Positions 58,786-62,669 of a DNA stretch of 62,669 nt are shown one piece after another. Position 1 is the first letter of the stretch; the number at the start of each line of letters is the position of its first letter. The notes beneath the pieces are model-generated. The model worked only from the letters and a program-made list of their open reading frames with translations. It was not told the origin of the DNA and searched no databases. The translations under genes were made by a program, and so were the position numbers. This stretch comes from a virus: the IMG/VR virus record IMGVR_UViG_3300023184_000123, positions 1 to 62,669 of that record; one strand, 5' to 3'.

Positions 58786-59952
58786 TCAAACAGTTAAACT
58801 ATGGGTCTTTTTAAAAATATAAATGCCTTCGCTTTTGTAGCTGTTCTGTAGTTTGTTGTTGCCCACGCCCGGCCTCACATTCAACAGCATGTCCACAGTT
58901 TCTTGGTATTCAAACCCCAGTTTCTTGCTGAGTTGTATCCAAGTGTCTACAATTTTGGTGGGCTCTTTACCAACTTTGTAGTCTGCAATATTCACAGCAT
59001 AGATAGCATCATCTGCTAGACCAGTGTGTAACATACGTAATGTTGGTTCCACATACAATTCAAACCAAGCTTCTCTATTGGAATAGCGATTCATGCATTG
59101 AGTTGGCTCGTCGCAATATATTTCCAAATTGAAATAAGGTGGACTTGAAAATGCCGCATCATATTTGCCAGATTCAGGATCAAAATCTTCACTGCCTGAG
59201 TGATGCATCTCGAACCCAGTGCCTATCACATCAGTAATTAACTTGCCCAGTGCTGATAATCCATTATAAGTTTTTGTGTTTGGATCAATGCCAGTGTAAT
59301 GATATCGCATACCACTGGTCATTGCTCCCAGCATGCGGCCGCCGTATCCTGAACTAAAGTCTAATACATTGCCAAACATATTGGGACATATGTATTCCCA
59401 TACGGCTGTGGCGTTCAAGGGTTTGAAGTTTTGTATGGTGCCGCCACTTACCAACTCAAGAGCCCGTCTAACGTTGATTGGTAATGCAGTCTTTTCGCCT
59501 TCGTCCCTGTGTTTATAACATAGATTAATTGCTCGTCGTAATTTCCTATCGTCGTGGAAACGACTTTCCAAACTCACAGTTTTACTTCCTGCGGTAGTTG
59601 CTTCCTGCATATTGGGGAACCAAAATCTTGAAAGTCCCAATCCTGCAGTGTTACCAACAGGTATAGTTTTGTTTTTTACTGTGGGACTTTTGCCTCTTAA
59701 ATTTAAAATTTCATCTCTGCATCCATCTAAACTATAATAGGTTATTGGAAGTATATCAATACTACGATAGATATCAAATACAGAGTCTTCGATTGCCAGT
59801 TTTCCAGCATCAGTTTCATTGGTCCACAGTTCTTTGTTTAATTTAGACAAATCTGGGTACACTGATTCGTACCCAGTAGATGTGGGTTCTACTGATGTAT
59901 AATCCCACTCCTTACAAAGATGACCAAAATAATTAGTTATCAGATTGTCCAT
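58786..59952 (-). CDS. N6-adenine-type DNA methyltransferase-like protein
   Basis: From ATG 59952, after AAAGG, the 388-residue protein shows NVLDFSSGYGGRMLGAM (SAM-binding motif I) and the catalytic SSPPYFNLEIY (SPPY motif IV). These occur in amino-group DNA methyltransferases. A longer frame starts with GTG at 59976. It overlaps the HNH gene by 20 bases. The target sequence cannot be inferred. Confidence 0.75.
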   Translation of the reverse strand: MDNLITNYFGHLCKEWDYTSVEPTSTGYESVYPDLSKLNKELWTNETDAGKLAIEDSVFDIYRSIDILPITYYSLDGCRDEILNLRGKSPTVKNKTIPVGNTAGLGLSRFWFPNMQEATTAGSKTVSLESRFHDDRKLRRAINLCYKHRDEGEKTALPINVRRALELVSGGTIQNFKPLNATAVWEYICPNMFGNVLDFSSGYGGRMLGAMTSGMRYHYTGIDPNTKTYNGLSALGKLITDVIGTGFEMHHSGSEDFDPESGKYDAAFSSPPYFNLEIYCDEPTQCMNRYSNREAWFELYVEPTLRMLHTGLADDAIYAVNIADYKVGKEPTKIVDTWIQLSKKLGFEYQETVDMLLNVRPGVGNNKLQNSYKSEGIYIFKKTHSLTV

Positions 59953-60409
59953 TAGAGCCTTTGCGCCAATCTTCACTAATGATAGTCTTGTCCGAGTTGC
60001 AATTCAAACACATGGATCGAATATTTTCCTCAGAGTCGTCACCACCGTCTGCTTGTCTAATTTGATGGTCGCCAATGATACGATTGCGACACAGCCTATT
60101 AAACAACACAGGACTAGTTGTTTCTAGTGTAGGATATTTTAGTCTAACCTGTTCAGACACATCTACCCCGCACTCGTCACAAATCCATTTGCGATGTAAA
60201 GTGTGCAGTCTGTTTATCTTACCAGGTCCGCCGTATTCAACCAGTTTAAGACTGTGTTCTCTACACAGTAGATCACTGCCAGGCCCCTCAAACATGGACA
60301 GAGGATTTTTACACCCGTCCATGCAACAGATTCGATTTTGTCGAATCTGTTCTTTGAGGATACCTTGACCTTTTAACTTGTCTTTACTAGGGTCACGTAG
60401 TGTAGTCAT
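59933..60409 (-). CDS. HNH endonuclease-like zinc protein
   Basis: From ATG 60409 the 158-residue protein has CCMDGC, KWICDECG and an HNH core GDHQIRQADGGDDSEENIRS with MCLNCNSDKT. The cysteine pairs could bind zinc. HNH proteins nick or cut DNA. It is encoded between a methyltransferase and a DGQHT protein, which recalls restriction-like modules. Confidence 0.75.
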   Translation of the reverse strand: MTTLRDPSKDKLKGQGILKEQIRQNRICCMDGCKNPLSMFEGPGSDLLCREHSLKLVEYGGPGKINRLHTLHRKWICDECGVDVSEQVRLKYPTLETTSPVLFNRLCRNRIIGDHQIRQADGGDDSEENIRSMCLNCNSDKTIISEDWRKGSNGQSDN

Positions 60410-60410
60410 T

Positions 60411-61574
60411 TTACCACAAGTCTGCTTTGTTAACAACAGTAAAACCATTGTTAGGTACAAACTTGGGAGTCTTCAACTTGGTGCTCTTTTTAAGTTGAGC
60501 AATCAAGAATGGAATACCTGTACGCATCTCTGTTGTAAACCCACGCACAATGATGTCTCCGTTTGAATCAACATCCATGCTGCCGGTGTTAGCGGAACGA
60601 TACCAATTTTTGTATGCTGTTTGCACCTTGTCCCAAAACGGGCTTGACGGACTAAAGTCTGCACCAAAATTTTGTTTGGTAAAGTTAACAAACTCCAACA
60701 AGTATGCATCGTCCACCACAACATCTTGCTCGTAGCAAAGATTGAAATACTCGTACAACTGTCTAGCTTCCTTGGGTTCTACAGGACGCTGTTCATTTAA
60801 GAAACTCCAGTAACGTGCGAACATACGAGTAACTTCTGGATGCTTGCGAGTCTTCAAACTCTTGCTCATTAGCGTGTCAGCCAACAAGGTAAATGCACCA
60901 GGCTGGTCGTCATCACCTAATTTGCTGTGCGTGGCAAACAGGCCTGCGGCCGCAAGATAATCGTTCTTGAGTGCTGTATCGGTCCACTCTGTATCAGTGG
61001 CGCCGTCAACTTTGGCACCATTGACCATTTGGCAATAGATATCAATAAAGTCTAGTTCTTGTTTGGCATCGCCGTTCAACAAAATAAAGTTACGACGGAT
61101 TTCTAATTTGTGTTTGACATTGTAAACAACAACTGGAATCATTGCCTTTGCTGTTTGCTCGCCAAATACTTTGGTAAGGATAATGTAGAGTGCAATAGCA
61201 GTGTGCTGCCCGTCCCAGGCAATATAATAACCAGGTTTGTTTTCATCTTCATACACTTGAATAGCCATAGTCATTGTGCTACGGAAGTTCTGCAGAATAT
61301 TTAGAATATGTCGCATATTCAAACTACGTTGCATAGTAGTATCAATTAGGATTTTATCCATTGCAACTTGAATTGCTTCACACAATTGCAAATCCACAAA
61401 CTTTTGCCATTCTGTGTGCCTCCGTTTGAATTCGTCCACTACTGCTACCAACATGGGAGCAAACATAGGTGCAAATTTCAATGCTTCATTTAGTCGTTGC
61501 TGTAACGATATGAAGTTGGAGGTGCTGTTGAGATATCGCCCGTTGACAATTTGAGCGTGAGTTAGTGCTGTCAT
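60411..61574 (-). CDS. DGQHT-motif (ParB/DndB-like) protein
   Basis: The 387-residue protein contains AWDGQHTAIALYIIL, matching the DGQHR motif of DndB/ParB-like proteins, and RRNFILLNGDAKQELDFID. The rest is helical. DGQHR proteins regulate DNA phosphorothioation or act in DNA processing. One base separates it from the HNH gene. A sigma-70-type promoter lies at 61665. Confidence 0.65.
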   Translation of the reverse strand: MTALTHAQIVNGRYLNSTSNFISLQQRLNEALKFAPMFAPMLVAVVDEFKRRHTEWQKFVDLQLCEAIQVAMDKILIDTTMQRSLNMRHILNILQNFRSTMTMAIQVYEDENKPGYYIAWDGQHTAIALYIILTKVFGEQTAKAMIPVVVYNVKHKLEIRRNFILLNGDAKQELDFIDIYCQMVNGAKVDGATDTEWTDTALKNDYLAAAGLFATHSKLGDDDQPGAFTLLADTLMSKSLKTRKHPEVTRMFARYWSFLNEQRPVEPKEARQLYEYFNLCYEQDVVVDDAYLLEFVNFTKQNFGADFSPSSPFWDKVQTAYKNWYRSANTGSMDVDSNGDIIVRGFTTEMRTGIPFLIAQLKKSTKLKTPKFVPNNGFTVVNKADLW

Positions 61575-61664
61575 TTTAGTTTAGTTTCCTTTTTTGCGGG
61601 CATCTTGCCCATTTGTTCGGTCTTACACGACCATATGCACAACGGAACTGTTGCGCATCTAGTA

Positions 61665-61693
61665 ATTATATGTTCTATTGGCGCAACAGTCAA
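61665..61693 (-). promoter_or_regulatory. Sigma-70 promoter for the DGQHT gene, overlapped by an inverted repeat
   Basis: TTGACT, 17 bases, TATAAT on the minus strand. ACTGTTGCGC (61647-61656) and GCGCAACAGT (61681-61690) form a 10-bp inverted repeat spanning the -10 box, so the site may be an operator. Confidence 0.7.
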
Positions 61694-61713
61694 CTAAAAA
61701 TGTCATTAATTTA

Positions 61714-61742
61714 CTCAAAAGAAAAGCACCCGAAGGTGCTTT
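61714..61742 (-). terminator. Intrinsic terminator of the tmRNA gene
   Basis: AAAGCACC / GGTGCTTT with a TTCG tetraloop, followed by TCTTTT on the minus strand. Confidence 0.85.
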
Positions 61743-61957
61743 CTAGTTATTGGTTTACAAGGTGACTAACCCCGGAGTTGCGGTTTCTTAGGCCGCCATT
61801 TCCAATTCTGCTTCATTAGCAGCTGCCAATGTCACAGGAACTTGGAAATACTCGAATGTAGATGTTTTTGCATTTACGTTTATTTGCTTGATTTACAGTC
61901 ATCGCCTACTGAGTTGCCGTCTCTATTATCTCACCCTGTCGAAACCATGGCAGGCCC
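61743..61957 (-). ncRNA. ssrA: tmRNA, 5' (coding) piece of a circularly permuted gene
   Basis: The minus strand starts GGGCCTGCCATGGTTTCGAC, the canonical 5' end of tmRNA. It contains a tag frame at 61788-61826 coding A-AANEAELEMAA then TAA. Its GGGCCTG pairs with CAGGTCC of the acceptor piece, giving the G3-U70 alanine identity. In this gene the acceptor piece comes first, so the mature RNA would be two pieces, as in alphaproteobacteria, cyanobacteria and some betaproteobacteria. The 3' end of this piece is approximate. Confidence 0.9.
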
Positions 61958-61958
61958 A

Positions 61959-62078
61959 TCATAAGGAAACTTTTCGCCAGTAAGTGGTAAAGTCCGGAGT
62001 AATAACATATTCCCAGCCTGGACGAATATGTTCTGGGTGTATACTTTCTTTACCGTTACTATGTTTGAAAAATTTCAT
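61959..62078 (-). CDS. 39-residue ORF inside the tmRNA intervening segment
   Basis: ATG at 62078, three bases after the AAGGAAG sequence, opens KFFKHSNGKESIHPEHIRPG, followed by WEYVITPDFTTYWRK to TGA at 61959. It fills the whole segment between the two tmRNA pieces. The composition looks protein-like. Its ribosome-binding site and stop lie in a 12-bp helix of the precursor (62079-62090 with 61961-61972), which would hide the start. Function unknown. Confidence 0.6.
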   Translation of the reverse strand: MKFFKHSNGKESIHPEHIRPGWEYVITPDFTTYWRKVSL

Positions 62079-62089
62079 AAACTTCCTTA

Positions 62090-62160
62090 TGGTGGACCTG
62101 GCGGGAGTCGAACCCGCGTCCAGAATGCCTTCACTTTGAAGGGATTACAACTATTCTTTT
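62090..62160 (-). ncRNA. ssrA: tmRNA, 3' (acceptor) piece of a circularly permuted gene
   Basis: The minus strand contains GCGGG TTCGACT CCCGC (T arm), CAGGTCC, A73 and encoded CCA at 62090-62092. Upstream is the hairpin CCTTCA AAG TGAAGG. This is the 3' end of tmRNA, placed upstream of the coding piece, which is the signature of the permuted form. The 5' boundary near 62160 is approximate. Confidence 0.9.
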
Positions 62161-62162
62161 AG

Positions 62163-62228
62163 TCAACGTTTCTTTTTGGTAGCACGGCGGGCCGCACGTT
62201 CCATTGGTGTTCTTTTCTTCTGTGCCAT
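62163..62228 (-). CDS. Very small basic peptide (21 aa)
   Basis: ATG at 62228 follows GGAGAGCAAC and encodes AQKKRTPMERAARRATKKKR. The high lysine and arginine content suggests RNA binding. It sits between the cold-shock gene and the tmRNA acceptor piece in the same transcript. Confidence 0.5.
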   Translation of the reverse strand: MAQKKRTPMERAARRATKKKR

Positions 62229-62250
62229 GTTGCTCTCCGTATTATCTCAA

Positions 62251-62454
62251 TTACTTGGGTTGAATATTTGCTGCCTGCAAGCCTTTTTGACCTTGTACCA
62301 CATCAAAACTAACTGCCTGATTCTCTTGCAAGACTTTGAATCCTGATGTTTGAATCGCTGTGTAGTGAGCGAAGAGATCCTCGCCACCGCCGTCTGGAGT
62401 AATAAACCCAAAACCTTTGGTTTCATTAAACCATTTTACTTTACCTGTTGCCAT
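62251..62454 (-). CDS. Cold-shock protein (CspA family)
   Basis: The 67-residue protein matches the CspA family throughout: [15 protein letters not shown] (RNP1) and DLFAHYTAI (RNP2), and a C-terminal [10 protein letters not shown]. CspA proteins bind single-stranded RNA and melt structures. As the first gene before the tmRNA, it is probably co-transcribed with it. Confidence 0.95.
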   Translation of the reverse strand: MATGKVKWFNETKGFGFITPDGGGEDLFAHYTAIQTSGFKVLQENQAVSFDVVQGQKGLQAANIQPK

Positions 62455-62479
62455 TTACTTAATTTCCTATTAAAACACT

Positions 62480-62508
62480 ATTATAGTGCCATGTATTTAG
62501 TATAGCAA
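62480..62508 (-). promoter_or_regulatory. Sigma-70-like promoter for the csp-tmRNA unit
   Basis: TTGCTA, 17 bases, TATAAT on the minus strand, 25 bases before the start codon. Confidence 0.7.
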
Positions 62509-62528
62509 GTGGTTTGAATTAAAAAAAC

Positions 62529-62536
62529 TTATAAAT
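62529..62536 (+). promoter_or_regulatory. T4-type late promoter box TATAAATA
   Basis: Exact TATAAATA on the plus strand, 24 bases before ATG 62561 with a CGGGAG ribosome-binding site between. Confidence 0.65.
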
Positions 62537-62560
62537 ATACTATTACTCCGGGAGCAAATC

Positions 62561-62669
62561 GATGTCATTAATCGACTCAGTATTGAATTTAGTCACAAAA
62601 CAACCAAAAGATCCAGACGCACCTAAGCCTCCAGTGGGATCACGCTCAGAGCGTGAAGCAAAAATCAAA
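62561..62669 (+). CDS. Hypothetical protein, 3' end outside window
   Basis: The open frame begins SLIDSVLNLVTKQPKDPDAP and continues with a proline- and charge-rich segment to the window edge. It is preceded by a late-type promoter and a ribosome-binding site, so it is probably a late, possibly structural gene. Too little is visible for an assignment. Confidence 0.6.

Noticed and set aside
1-62669. CRISPR arrays, integrase, transposase or rRNA genes
   Set aside because: No regularly spaced repeats, recombinase motifs or rRNA sequence were seen in the window.

Overview
The window reads as part of a very large tailed-phage genome infecting a Gram-negative, probably proteobacterial, host. Evidence for a phage is a tail-fibre/tropism-determinant gene (31.7-32.6 kb), T4-type late-promoter boxes (TATAAATA), and a DNA ligase, RNA ligase and polynucleotide kinase among many short overlapping genes of unknown function. 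There is also a dense bank of about 36 tRNA genes covering all 20 amino acids, and host-takeover genes (ClpP, IF-1, an RNA polymerase omega-like protein, tmRNA, cold-shock protein). No capsid, portal, terminase or polymerase gene lies in the window. A circularly permuted tmRNA, tripartite-tricarboxylate (TctC/Bug-type) binding proteins, lipoproteins with lipoboxes and an outer-membrane barrel all point to a Gram-negative host. The exact host cannot be read from the sequence.

Layout. 0-15.6 kb: minus-strand genes for replication and repair (ATP-dependent DNA ligase, MazG-like pyrophosphohydrolase), proteolysis (ClpP, HExxH metallopeptidases), envelope proteins (Bax-inhibitor-1-like, lipoproteins, an entericidin-like peptide), IF-1 and many conserved unknowns. 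15.8-31.7 kb: an accessory block using both strands, with seven radical SAM enzymes, two SGNH-like proteins, a GT8-like glycosyltransferase, a methyltransferase-like protein, a PLP-aminotransferase-like protein, three 2-oxoglutarate-oxygenase-like proteins, two kinase-fold proteins and a GNAT protein. 31.7-36.9 kb: the tail fibre, then an RNA-repair-like set (metallophosphoesterase, P-loop kinase, Rnl5-type RNA ligase, DUF2828/TROVE-like vWA protein) with a long structured leader. 37-39.7 kb: ADP-heptose genes, tRNA-Cys, tRNA-Val and an omega-like gene. 39.8-48.7 kb: the tRNA bank, with three radical SAM genes and non-coding elements closed by long inverted repeats. 49.5-58.7 kb: an APS-kinase-like/nucleotidylyltransferase fusion, two sulfotransferase-like proteins, a glycosyltransferase-like protein, three PP-loop ATPases, two TctC-like periplasmic proteins and an outer-membrane barrel. 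58.8-62.7 kb: a DNA methyltransferase, an HNH protein, a DGQHT protein, the permuted tmRNA and a cold-shock gene.

The strongest unexplained signals are as follows. (1) The permuted tmRNA has a 39-codon ORF filling the segment between its two RNA pieces, with its ribosome-binding site inside a 12-bp precursor helix. (2) A five-copy RNA element has compensatory base changes in its terminal stem, with two copies in the leader of the TROVE-like gene and one just upstream of it. (3) A TROVE-like, RNA ligase, kinase and phosphoesterase island recalls bacterial Ro/RNA-repair operons. (4) Eleven diverse radical SAM proteins lie in one 63-kb window. (5) Several genes have a TAAATA box exactly four bases before ATG, which suggests leaderless late transcripts.

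Transcription appears to use two promoter classes. Fifteen near-consensus sigma-70 promoters, all with a 17-bp spacer and all on the minus strand, precede operons and tRNA groups. TATAAATA-like late boxes precede other genes on both strands. All calls come from reading the sequence; no database search was possible.
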